The position numbers and the translations under genes are program-made. The notes beneath the pieces were generated by a model that had not been told where the DNA came from, searched no databases, and saw nothing but the letters and a program-made list of their open reading frames with translations. A stretch of DNA of 64,000 nucleotides from Actimicrobium antarcticum (GTDB lineage: Bacteria; Pseudomonadota; Gammaproteobacteria; Burkholderiales; Burkholderiaceae_D): the NCBI RefSeq assembly GCF_039536745.1, contig NZ_BAAAZE010000010.1, positions 1 through 64,000 of the forward strand. The letters are read 5' to 3'. Shown here piece by piece: positions 26,691-36,500 of this stretch. Numbering within the stretch: position 1 is the stretch's first letter; the number at the start of each line of letters is the position of its first letter.

Positions 26691-27254
26691 GGTGGTTGCT
26701 TCTCATGGTGTGCGAGCAATCGGCTTGCAAATGCATTTGGCCGGGCGATGATCGACATGGGCGCACTTTGCCAAGGTGGGCGGCGCGGTTCCGTCCGGCC
26801 ATCAAATTGGCATGTGTACCGTCGGCAGTTGCCAATCAAGAACCCAGCTTGCCCAATCCTGTTCATCGAGTATGTACGTCGCCACACACAACCTGCGTTT
26901 TCGATACCGACCGTGCGCAGCATCAAGCTCGGGAGAAATTTTTCAGTTCATGTCTTTCCGAGCCACGCTGGATCAGGAGTCGACATTGCGGATTTTTTAG
27001 ACATGAAATGTCCGGACGCTAGAGGTGCGACGCTCACAGCGCTGTACGGGTAAACGCGATGGATGTTGCATCTGGACCTCGCGATACGAATAGATTGATT
27101 CGTTCGGTCTGCTGCAACCGCTGCGCGAGCTACGCCTCCCGCAGATTAACAACCCGCGTTGCAAATGTGGGCCGGACAGAAGGAGCCGACAAGACACCCT
27201 TTTGACAGGTCGTCAAACGAGGGCTTCAACATTCCGACATCGTTAAAGCGCGTC
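26691..27254. other. Intergenic region with no supported gene
   Basis: About 560 bases between the HDO operon and the 3' end of the GGDEF-EAL gene. Short frames lack domain similarity. It should hold the promoter of the four-gene operon. A small inverted repeat CGAAT-N6-ATTCG is visible near 27085-27100. I see no RNA gene or mobile element. Confidence 0.5.
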
Positions 27255-29741
27255 TTACCGAGCGCCGCCCTCACCTGTCAGCGTCATTTCGGTTTGCATC
27301 CATTTGTCAATCGGCATTGGCCGGGCGTATAGATATCCCTGCATGGCGTCACACCCTGCCGCCATCAAAAAATCTGCCTGCTGGCGCGTTTCAACACCCT
27401 CTGCGACGACGCGCAGCCGCAAGTGCTTTGCCATTGACAGGATCGATTGCACGATCGCGGTGTCATCGGGATCACGCGGCATGTCCTGTATAAAACTTTT
27501 ATCGATTTTCAGTTCGAACAGCGGCAGCCGTTTGAGATAAGACAAACTCGAATAGCCGGTACCGAAATCATCGATCGAGAAGCGAATGCCGAGTCTGGCC
27601 AATTCGAGCATGCGGTCTATCGTATCCTCGATATTTTCTATCAACAATCCCTCTGTGATCTCCAGGATCAGATGTGTGGGATCAGCACCGGCCTGCGCCA
27701 GCGCTGCGCGTACCTGCTCGATAAAATCGGCCTGCCGGAACTGGTGCGGACTGACATTGATCGACAGATCCATCTGGCGTCCTGCCGCAGCCAGCCGAAC
27801 CAGCGCCTGACAGCCTTGATGCAGGGTCCAATTGCCAAGTTGCAGAATGATCCCCGACTCTTCCGCGATAGGAATAAAAATGGCAGGCGAGACCGGGCCG
27901 CGTACCGGATGCGTCCAGCGCATCAGCAGCTCGCCGCCGACCGCATTGCCATACACATCGACTTGTGGCTGCAGAACCATCTCCATCTGACCGGCCGCAA
28001 TTGCCAGCGCCAGATCATGCTCGATGGCGAGCCGTTCCTCAATTTTCTTCTGCATCGTCAATTCAAAAAACGCGATCCGGTTACGTCCCGCATTCTTGGC
28101 GCGGTACATGGCCGTGTCTGCTTCGCGGAGCAGGTCGTCCGCGGTCTGCCCGTATTTTGGTAGCAATGTCACGCCGATACTGCCACTGACATTGAATTTC
28201 TGGCCTTCGATGGTGGCTGGCTCTGACAGCGCCAGGCGGATTTTTTCTGCTACTGCCAACGCCGCGTGGGTTGCTCTATCGAGATCGTGGGATGGACTTG
28301 CCATGAGCACCACGAATTCATCACCGCCAATGCGCGAAAGCGTGTCTTCCTGTCGCAGTAAGGGTGTCAAACGGTGCGCAATACATTTCAGCACCTCATC
28401 GCCGACCGCATGGCCACGGGCGTCATTGATGTATTTAAAGTGATCCAAATCGATAAATATGAGGACACTGATCTGCCCCGTGCGTTGCGCGCTCGACAGC
28501 GTCTGCCCAAGACGATCCATCAACAGGCGGCGATTTGGCAAGCCGGTAAGCGGATCAAAGAATGCCAGCTGGTTAATATCGGCCTCGGCCTTCTTGCGAT
28601 CAGTGATATCCCGGATCACCAGGCTGGCGTATCTGCTCCCGGAATGATCGTTGTACAAGCTGGAGCTGATTTCTGCCTCGAATCTGCTACCGTCGCCACG
28701 TATCATCCATAGCTCGCTCTTGGCATGTCCGTGCAATTCACGTTCGGCCAGCAGCAGCGGCAGGCGAGCATCCTTCATATCAACCAGGCCGCTGCGACTT
28801 TTTTGGCAAATTTCACTTTCGCTGAGTCGAAACATCGCACAGGCAGCAGAATTGGCCGCGACGACCACACCATCCGTGGTGCTCTGCAAAACGCCGTCCA
28901 TGCTATTTTCAAACAACATGCTGTAGCGGGTTTCGATGGCGAGCATGGATGCTTCGGCTGATTTGCGCTTGCTGACATCAATCAGGATGCCGGCCACCCG
29001 ATATGCCGTGCCGTTGTCATCGAAATAGAATTTCCCTTTGGACAAAAGCCAGTGGATTGAACTATCAGGCCACACGGTACGAAATTCGACGTCATGGTCG
29101 CCTTGTCCGGCCATGGCCGCCATGTACGCTGAATTGACGCGTTCGCGGTCAAGTTCATGGACATGCGCCAGAAAAGTATCGTAGCCCCATTCGGCGACCG
29201 CCTCGGTGTAGCCAAAACAGCGGTCATGTTGCAATGAGCGCGTGGCGATATTCGTGCGCAAATCCATATTCCAGTCACCAATGCCGGCCGAATCAAGCGC
29301 AAAGCTGAGACGCTGGTCACTTTCTTGCTGGCGCAGCTCGGCTTCCTTGCGCTCGGTAATGTTGAGATGGGTACCAAGGATACGCAAGGGCTTGCCCTCG
29401 ATATCGTAGGCCACGATGGCGCCGACCGAATAAATCCAGATCCAGCTTCCGTCACTGGTACGCAGTCGAAACTCGACCCGATAGTCTGGTCGCAAGCCAG
29501 CGGCATAGTCCCGATACACTTTGCTGACGAGCTCGCGATCATTGGGATGCAAGCGTGCGCGCCAGCTCTCGGCGGTTTCGTGAAAGCTCTCGTACGCATA
29601 ACCGAGCATGGTTGCGTATTCCCGATTGACGGTGACGCTACCGCTCGGCACATTCAAGTCGAACAGGCCCTGATGCGTAGTCGCGAGTGCCAACCGAAGG
29701 CGTTCTTCGCTTTCTTTCAATAAATGTTTGCGAATCTTCAT
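27255..29741 (-). CDS. PAS-GGDEF-EAL cyclic-di-GMP signalling protein
   Basis: Predicted soluble protein of 828 aa. Three PAS/PAC units (about 10-135, 140-262, 268-385) are each followed by a DITDRKKAE-like linker. A GGDEF domain (about 390-555) has an intact LSRIGGDEFVVLM active site and an I-site RQED five residues upstream. An EAL domain (about 560-815) has GGELLMRW in place of EALLRW, keeping the catalytic Glu, plus DDFGTGYSSLSYLKRLP. Both synthesis and hydrolysis of c-di-GMP look possible. The ATG at 29741 is chosen because the preceding 68 codons lack similarity. Confidence 0.92.
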   Translation of the reverse strand: MKIRKHLLKESEERLRLALATTHQGLFDLNVPSGSVTVNREYATMLGYAYESFHETAESWRARLHPNDRELVSKVYRDYAAGLRPDYRVEFRLRTSDGSWIWIYSVGAIVAYDIEGKPLRILGTHLNITERKEAELRQQESDQRLSFALDSAGIGDWNMDLRTNIATRSLQHDRCFGYTEAVAEWGYDTFLAHVHELDRERVNSAYMAAMAGQGDHDVEFRTVWPDSSIHWLLSKGKFYFDDNGTAYRVAGILIDVSKRKSAEASMLAIETRYSMLFENSMDGVLQSTTDGVVVAANSAACAMFRLSESEICQKSRSGLVDMKDARLPLLLAERELHGHAKSELWMIRGDGSRFEAEISSSLYNDHSGSRYASLVIRDITDRKKAEADINQLAFFDPLTGLPNRRLLMDRLGQTLSSAQRTGQISVLIFIDLDHFKYINDARGHAVGDEVLKCIAHRLTPLLRQEDTLSRIGGDEFVVLMASPSHDLDRATHAALAVAEKIRLALSEPATIEGQKFNVSGSIGVTLLPKYGQTADDLLREADTAMYRAKNAGRNRIAFFELTMQKKIEERLAIEHDLALAIAAGQMEMVLQPQVDVYGNAVGGELLMRWTHPVRGPVSPAIFIPIAEESGIILQLGNWTLHQGCQALVRLAAAGRQMDLSINVSPHQFRQADFIEQVRAALAQAGADPTHLILEITEGLLIENIEDTIDRMLELARLGIRFSIDDFGTGYSSLSYLKRLPLFELKIDKSFIQDMPRDPDDTAIVQSILSMAKHLRLRVVAEGVETRQQADFLMAAGCDAMQGYLYARPMPIDKWMQTEMTLTGEGGAR

Positions 29742-30272
29742 TTTTATGTCGGCGAGTGAAGCCGGTCGGCCGGATGCGTTATTCCCGTATCTTCCTTGCC
29801 GGGCATCCACGACAGCAAGGAGGCCTGCTTCGCATGCCTCAGACCCGGGGCAAAACACGGATCGAATGTACCTTTGAAACCTCTGTAAAGTGCTTACGGT
29901 GACCGACAGGCAGGCAACCGGAAACAATTTATCGCACCATATCACGCGACGCTTCTGTCGGATTTCTTATTGACACGTTTAGCTGGTCTTGCAAGGCGAT
30001 CGTCAAGTCACTGAAAAGCGTTGATCACTGCATCCGGTTTGACCTTGCGCGACTTATCGCTGTGTTGAACAGGCTGCCCTTCGCGATCGATTTTGCGTCA
30101 TGCATACACCGTCATCTGCGTCGCCCGGACCGAATACACCACTCTGAGAACGACATCGTCCGGGATCTCGACTGTCGGCTTCGCCGTCCAAACCCGACGC
30201 CTCCGGCAATCCTTGACTTGCCTGAACCGAAGAACCTCGACCTTCGTACTTCGCCCCAACGCCTGATCCAGA
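29742..30272. other. Intergenic region with no supported gene
   Basis: About 530 bases. A minus-strand frame at 30098-30346 overlaps the end of the truncated VWA gene and contains an orderly TVEIPDDVVLRVVYSVRAT stretch, but I recognise no family and would not call it a gene. The remainder presumably carries the GGDEF-EAL promoter. Confidence 0.4.
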
Positions 30273-31538
30273 TCAGGCGACGTCAAGTGCCTCGTCTGCT
30301 TCCCCTGCCACATCACCTGACGCCAGCACACTGCCGGGCCAGTCACTGTCAGTCATGCCGCTGAGGACCAACGCCATTGCCTCGAACAAGGCCACGTCGA
30401 GGCCTGCAAATTGCGCGACTGGCCCGTCGGCAAGTATCCCGCGAAGTCGTTGTACCGTAGACTTGAATGCCTCGAAAAGTCCCGTGGGATTTGCCAGCCC
30501 GTCCGGCGTGTCCGAGGTGTCGCGGCGAGACATCAGGTACAGAAAAGCGCCGACCACCGTCGACTCGGCATGCGCAGTCCCTCCATGGGCGGCCATCGAG
30601 AGCTCAAGCCAGTCCACCAGCGCGACACCGAGTCCGATCTGCCGGAGTCCTCGGTAAGTCGATGGCCATTCGACGTTTGGCGTCTGGCGCAGCCGTAGCC
30701 GCAATCCGACTGGTGTCAAGCCTGTGTAGTGCGCAGTGTCAGACCAGTCTGTCGGCACCTGGTCATCGATGCTCTGATCGTCACTACGCAGGAATACCGG
30801 TAGGCGGGTGTTGACGCTGGCCATGCGCGATGAGGTCACGGCTCTCCTGAAAACTGCCGGCATGGCTACCTCGGCGCTGACGTCATAGTCGTCGTCGTAG
30901 TTGCTGCGGCCTTCGGAAACATGGTGGACGACGTGCGGCGTGCCGACCCCGCTGCGGCTACGCGAGGACACTACCGAGCCGGCTCCGCCCCATCCGGCCG
31001 CCACCATCTGGTCGACCTTGTGTAGCTGCGGCATGTCTGTGGTCTTCTGTCCGTCCGGTCGCTCATGGATTAACAGGAAATTGGTCTGATCGGTCACCAG
31101 CCGGTACGCCACTGCACATTGAGTGACATCGTATTCACCCTCGACCGGACTGTGATTCCCGGCAGACAGGATGCGCACCGATGCCGCCATGCGCGGCAAC
31201 GTGTCTCCAGCCTGCAGCGCACCCTCGAACGTGGCACGGCCGATCTCCTGCGCGACCGCATCCTCTGCACGCTTGCCCATCAAGCGAACCGTGCCCGCAG
31301 CGACGCCGTCCAGCAGCGCAAACACGTTCACGGTATCGCCATCGAAGACCGATGGCAGTAGCGATGACACCCATTGCGGTACCGCGTCATCCGGCCAGAT
31401 CAGGCGCAGGTCCGTCAATCGCGGGGAACGCAGGCGCGCGAACATCCTGAGCACGGCAGGCGCGACCGCTTCGCCCGGTGCCACGAAGTCGCAGGCGCCA
31501 CCGGTCGCCTCGGCAAGTGTCATGAACGATGAGAACAC
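30273..31538 (-). pseudogene. Truncated VWA-domain protein (C-terminal part)
   Basis: The 421 codons begin in the last strand and helix of a von Willebrand A domain (TLAEATGGACDFVAPGE) and run on through the region that follows VWA in VIT/VWA proteins (VLRMFARLRSPRLTDLRLIWP, SVFDGDTVNVFALLDG). The metal-ion-dependent adhesion site DxSxS and all upstream sequence are missing. The frame starts 15 bases after the hipA relic, so the missing 5' part was probably lost when hipBA arrived or by a deletion. The remaining frame is open, so truncation may be fairly recent or the fragment may still be expressed. Confidence 0.6.
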
Positions 31539-31553
31539 CCCGCTCTTGCAATG

Positions 31554-32754
31554 TTATGGATGCGGCTTGCCGTCGTTACGCCGATCCGCAGCAACCGCGC
31601 GGACCTGACTGCGCAGATCGACAAGCTCAGGGCGCAGGATGAAGCGTTTGCAGGCCGCGATGTCCGCCTGACTGACCCCATGCTTTGTAAAGTGCGAGGC
31701 CCAGTCAGCCACGCAAGCAGCAATGCCACTGGCAAGCGTGATGGCCTGCTCCGGCTTGAGCATGAAGCGCCCTGCTTCGCTCACGGCATTGGCAAGCGAT
31801 GAGACACTGCCCTGCTTGCCAACCCGAAGCTGCTGATAGCCAAGGCCTTGCAATTGAGGCTGCAGGTCAAAGGCAGGTGACAACTCCCAGCGCCCCGCTT
31901 TCATCAGAAACGCGTGGTTCTTTTCGTGGTCATCCGTGTTGTCGATCAGGATGTTGAACACCATTCTCGAAAACAATTCGCGGCAGCCAGCCTGCGGCCC
32001 CGTGCCAGCACTGCGGATGATGTCGGCAATATCCCGGTAGCCCATCTCCTGCGCTGACACGCCTGCTGCGATCAACAGCGACCGGGCGCTGGCGAAGTGA
32101 GTGCGCCACGTCGATGCCGCATGCGCTGGCAAGTCGCAAGCTCGCGTGCTCGATTGCGCAAAAATCAACCTCATCATCGGGGCTGCGGAACTTGGCAATC
32201 CATTCCTCGCCCTGATGCCGAATGACTGCTTTCGGGCGGGCACCACCCGCGCTGGAGCCCGGCTGCAGGAGTCGCTTCATCTCGTCCGAGATGGGCTGCT
32301 TGCGCGCCAGGGCATCGGCAGCATGAAACAGGTCCTGCAGGTCAGCGACCGTGTACACCGGCCGCGTATCCGCAGCGTAGGCAACTCGCGATCCGGAAAA
32401 AGCCAGTGCGCCAATGCGGCTGTCACCGGCCAGCGTCAGATAATCGATGACACAGCGCCGTTACGGATCGAAGACCTGGTGAATGACGGCCCGGCCCCAT
32501 CGATCCGGCCCGGCATCGTCGAAGATCGGGTGAATCTGGCATCCGGCAGGCGGATCGAAGGTCGATCCGATCAGCGGCAGGTCGGCACTGAGTGCGAACG
32601 CACGCGGGCTTTCGAGCCACAGGGGATCGTAGGCAAAAGTGGCCATTCGTCCCGCATGCAACATCAGAACGCCGCATAGCTCCGGCACGGTACTGCCGGG
32701 GATATGTGCCCATACGAACAGCTGATCCGGCGGTGCTGCCTGGCGTACGTTCAT
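31554..32754 (-). pseudogene. hipA: Inactivated HipA-type serine/threonine kinase toxin
   Basis: Three pieces of HipA are readable in order. The N-terminal domain runs from the ATG at 32754 (overlapping hipB by ATGA) through IFDDAGPDRWGRAVIHQVFDP, then hits TAA at 32463-32461. Reading continues in the same frame (RRCVIDYLTLAGDSRIGALA) to ASACGIDVA near 32104. There about 20 codons around the expected VLLVxRFDR strand are missing and the frame shifts. The C-terminal kinase half (NILIDNTDDHEKNHAFLM, LSPAFDLQP) follows to 31554. A nonsense codon plus a frameshifting deletion make an active kinase very unlikely. Confidence 0.85.
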
Positions 32755-33071
32755 GCTCCTGCCTTTCCTTTTTTGATGGTGCGCAGTTCGCGTAGCAAAG
32801 CAGTCTCGTCGGCCTCGGGGTTGGCGATTTCGCCCAGAAACTGTACGCGACCAACCAGCCACAAGGCCGTTGCATAGGCGGCAACCGACACCGATGGGTC
32901 TCCCGCTTCCATGCGACGCAAGGTAGGGACCGAGACCTGCATGCGCTCGGAAAAACCAGCCAGCGTTTCTTTACGGCGTTTTCTGGCGATGCGTAAATGC
33001 TCGCCTAGCCGGACAAGATTTCTTTCGACGGCAGCAGGCAGCATTGCGATAGTGTTTGAATTCTTCGACAT
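32751..33071 (-). CDS. hipB: HipB-like XRE-family antitoxin/repressor
   Basis: A 106 aa helix-turn-helix protein with LGEHLRIARKRRKETLAGFS and VSVPTLRRMEAGDPSVSVAAY, the usual HipB/XRE pattern. Its TGA overlaps the hipA ATG (ATGA). The gene is intact although hipA is destroyed, so it may persist as a solitary autorepressor or simply not have decayed yet. A start two codons earlier (33077) is possible. An inverted repeat 10-35 bases upstream is a candidate operator. Confidence 0.85.
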   Translation of the reverse strand: MSKNSNTIAMLPAAVERNLVRLGEHLRIARKRRKETLAGFSERMQVSVPTLRRMEAGDPSVSVAAYATALWLVGRVQFLGEIANPEADETALLRELRTIKKGKAGA

Positions 33072-33080
33072 GAACATATA

Positions 33081-33106
33081 TTTGCAAAAAACTCTTTTTT
33101 TACAAA
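33081..33106 (-). promoter_or_regulatory. Inverted repeat upstream of hipB, candidate operator
   Basis: TTTGCAAAAAA and TTTTTTACAAA form an 11-base inverted repeat with one mismatch around a CTCT spacer, in an AT-rich pocket immediately upstream of the hipB start. Position and symmetry fit an autoregulatory HipB site; the sequence is unlike the classical E. coli TATCC-N8-GGATA operator, so assignment is tentative. Confidence 0.35.
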
Positions 33107-33550
33107 TCTATGATCAAATTTCCGGCTTTCCGTTTGATGTTTTTCGATCTGCAACGTTGCATTCATCCTTACGGATTGCCCGCTAACACTTGCATACAAC
33201 ACCATCTCACTCGTCGGACGATTTCATGGAATGGCCGGACAGGATCATTCCTTCCGGGACGATGTTACTGCCCGGCAGTGAACAATGGTGTCGCGTTCAG
33301 CCGTGCTGACAGAGCTCGGTACTTGTTTCAATTTCAGCGCGATAAACCAATTGCTCTGCCAACAAACAGACAGTTGATGTGGCGCAGGGATTGCACTCGA
33401 CGAACGTAGCAGAGCGGTGCAAAGCTCCTACACTTCCGAGGCTGGAATCCCAACGTGCAGTCGGGCCGTGACAGACAGGGCACCCGAACGGATGGTGTCT
33501 CCAGGCAATGCGATTTTCGTCTTGAAAAAAACTACCAGTGCGAGGTGGAC
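33107..33550. other. Intergenic region upstream of the Tc toxin locus
   Basis: About 440 bases between divergent hipB and the TcB-TcC fusion. No gene is supported. It must contain the toxin promoter; I could not identify clear -35/-10 boxes or a known regulator site. Confidence 0.45.
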
Positions 33551-36500
33551 ATGGACAAGAAGGTCGGCAAAAAGTCCGATGAATCGACATCGATCTTCAG
33601 CACCAAAGGTGGCCGTGCGGAGCCTCACGCGATCGAGGTTCCGAAGATCGAATTGCCCAAAGGCGGCGGCGCGGTACGTGGCATCGATGAAGAATTCAAG
33701 GTCAATGCCTCCAACGGAACCGCCAGCTTCAGCATCCCGTTGCCGGTGGCAGCATCGCGCGGCGTGGCACCCAAGTTGCGCATGGCCTACAGTTCGGGCG
33801 GCGGCAATGGCGTGGTTGGCCTCGGCTGGGATCTGGTCCTGCCGACCATCAAGCGAAAAACCAATCAGGAACTGCCACAATACCTGGACGGCCACGGCGA
33901 CGCACCCGATTCCGATACCTTCCTGTTTGCCGGTGCCGAGGATCTGGTGGCGCAGTTCGAGCGCGATGTGGCGGGCGCATTCGTCAGCCATCCCGATGGC
34001 AGTTACCAAATACGCGAATACGACGCGCCGATCGGCAACTTTACCGTGCGGCGCTACCTGCCGCGTGTCGAAGGCGGCTTTGCCCGGATCGAACGCTGGA
34101 CACACAAGATCGATGGCGAAACACGGTGGCGCGTGACCAGCGCAGACAACGTCACGACCTTGCTCGGCTGGAGCGACCAGTCCCGCATCGCCGACCCGTC
34201 CGATGCACGCAGGGTCTATGAATGGCTGCCGGAATTTGTCTACGACGACCGTGGAAATTGTAGCCATTATCTCTATCGGCCCGACGATGACACCGGCTTC
34301 GTACCGGAACTGCCGCACCATGCCAATCGCAGCCGCGCCGGTTTGCTGACCTATACCAACCGCTATCTGTCGCGGGTTTTGTACGGAAACCAGACGCCCT
34401 TTCACACTCTGGCGGATGCATACCCGGCCGACTCGGACTATCTGTTTGAAACCGCGTTTGACTATGGTGACTACGATCTGGCCGCACCCTTCGCATCGGG
34501 TGGCGCATGGGATTTTCGCGCCGATGCGTTTTCCGATTACAAGCCCGGGTTCGAACTGCGCTGCACGCGTTTGTGCCGAAGGGTGCTGCAGTGGCACCAT
34601 TTTCCGGACCTGCCGGGCGGCAAGGCGCTGGTGCAATCGCTGGACCTGACTTACGACACGTCCACCGAACAGCACTTCACTTATCTGGCTTCGGTGACCA
34701 CCACCGGATACGCCAAACGGCCCGATGGCAGCTATACCAGCAAGCGTCTGCCGCCTTTTGTGTTTTCCTACCAGCCCCATGCCTGGGACAAGACCCTGCG
34801 CACCGTCACGCAAGAAAATATCGTGCATGCGCCGATCGGGATCGCCCCGCCGTACCTGTTTACCGACCTGTACAGCGAAGGCTTGTCCGGCATTCTGGCC
34901 GAGCAGGCCGACGGCTGGTATTACAAGCGCAACATGGGCGATGGCAGATTTACGCGGGCCCGCAAGGTCTCGCCCAAGCCATCGTTCAGCGGACTGGGCC
35001 AGCACCTGACCCTCACCGACCTCGACAGTGACGGCACCAAACAGCTGGTCAATCTGGCCGAGCCGCCCAAAGGCTATTTCGAACTGGCTACTGACGAACC
35101 ACGCTTTCATGCCTTCGGGCAGGTGCCCAATCTGGACGTGACCGATCCCTATGCACGTCTGATCGACCTGACCGGCGACGGCAAGCCCGACCTGCTGATC
35201 ACCGAAGACCAGGTATTTACGTGGTACGAATCGCAAGGCCGCGACGGTTTCGGCCCACCGCGCAAGGTGCCCAAACCCTTCGACGAAGAGTTGGGCCCTG
35301 CCATCGTGTTCAGCGACAGCCGGCAGAGCATTTTTCTGGCGGACATGGTGGGCGACGGACAAACAGACATCGTGCGCGTGCGCCAAAGCGATGTGTGCTA
35401 CTGGCCGAACCGGGGACGCGGCCGGTTCGGCCCCCGCGTCATCATGGACCGCCCACCCGTGCTGGCTGCGCCGGATGCCTTCTCGGCCACCCGTGTCCGT
35501 CTGGCCGATATCGACGGCTCCGGCACCAACGACCTCATTTATCTGGGGCAGCACGCGATCAGTTGCTGGCTCAATTTCAACGGCAACGCCTACGCCAGGT
35601 CGGCTATCGTGTTCGATGCCGTCCCCGACCTCCACAACCAGGCCGACATCAGCGTCACCGACCTGATGGGCACCGGCACCAGCTGCATCGTCTGGTCCAG
35701 CCCGCTGGACAAGGACCGTAACGCACCGCTGCGCTACATCGATCTGATGGGCAGTCGCAAGCCGCATTTAATGACCAGTTACCGTAACAACCTGGGCAAG
35801 GAAGTGCGTCTGGACTACACGCCATCGACCCGTTTTTATCTCGACGACGAGGCAGCCGGCGAGCCGTGGGTGACCAAGCTGCATTTTCCGGTGCACTGCC
35901 TGTCGCGAGTCGAGACGATCGACCAGATCACCGGGCACCGGCTGGTCAACCACTACCGCTATCGGCACGGCTATTACGACCATGCCGAGCGAGAATTTCG
36001 CGGCTTCGGCATGTCCGAAAAGCGCGACAGCGAACAGTTCGAACACTGGGCACTTGGCGGCGCTAGCAACATCGTCGACAAGACCTTGCACCAGGCTCCC
36101 GTCGTCAGCCGGACCTGGTTCCACACCGGCAGCATGATCGACCAGCATCGCCTGTTCGGTCTGTTTGCCGCCGACTTCTGGTACAACGCGATGGCGCGCG
36201 CGGGCTTCCCGGTCACCCATCATGAACACGCCTTGCCAGACGCAAAACTGGTCGCCGCACCCGGCGTCGATCCGGCGCTGGTTGGCGCGCTGTCGGCCAC
36301 GCAATGGCGCGCGGCCGTGCGCAGTTGTCGCAGCATGCCGCTGCGTTCCGAAGTCTTCGCACTCGATGCACCCACGCTCGCTGCCACGCCAGCCCAGATC
36401 GAAACGCAGCTCACGCCATTCGCCGTCACAACCAACAATTGCCTCATCGAGCTGTTGCAGCCGCAGGGTCAGAACCGCCACGCTGTCTTCACGCCCAAGG

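Noticed and set aside
30098..30346. Minus-strand frame with an orderly PTVEIPDDVVLRVVYSV segment
   Set aside because: It overlaps the end of the VWA fragment, has no ribosome binding site and no family match, so I did not call a gene.
33428..35767. A 779-codon minus-strand open frame opposite the TcB-TcC gene
   Set aside because: Same reason: no domain, no ribosome binding site, and it lies opposite conserved SpvB and FG-GAP sequence.
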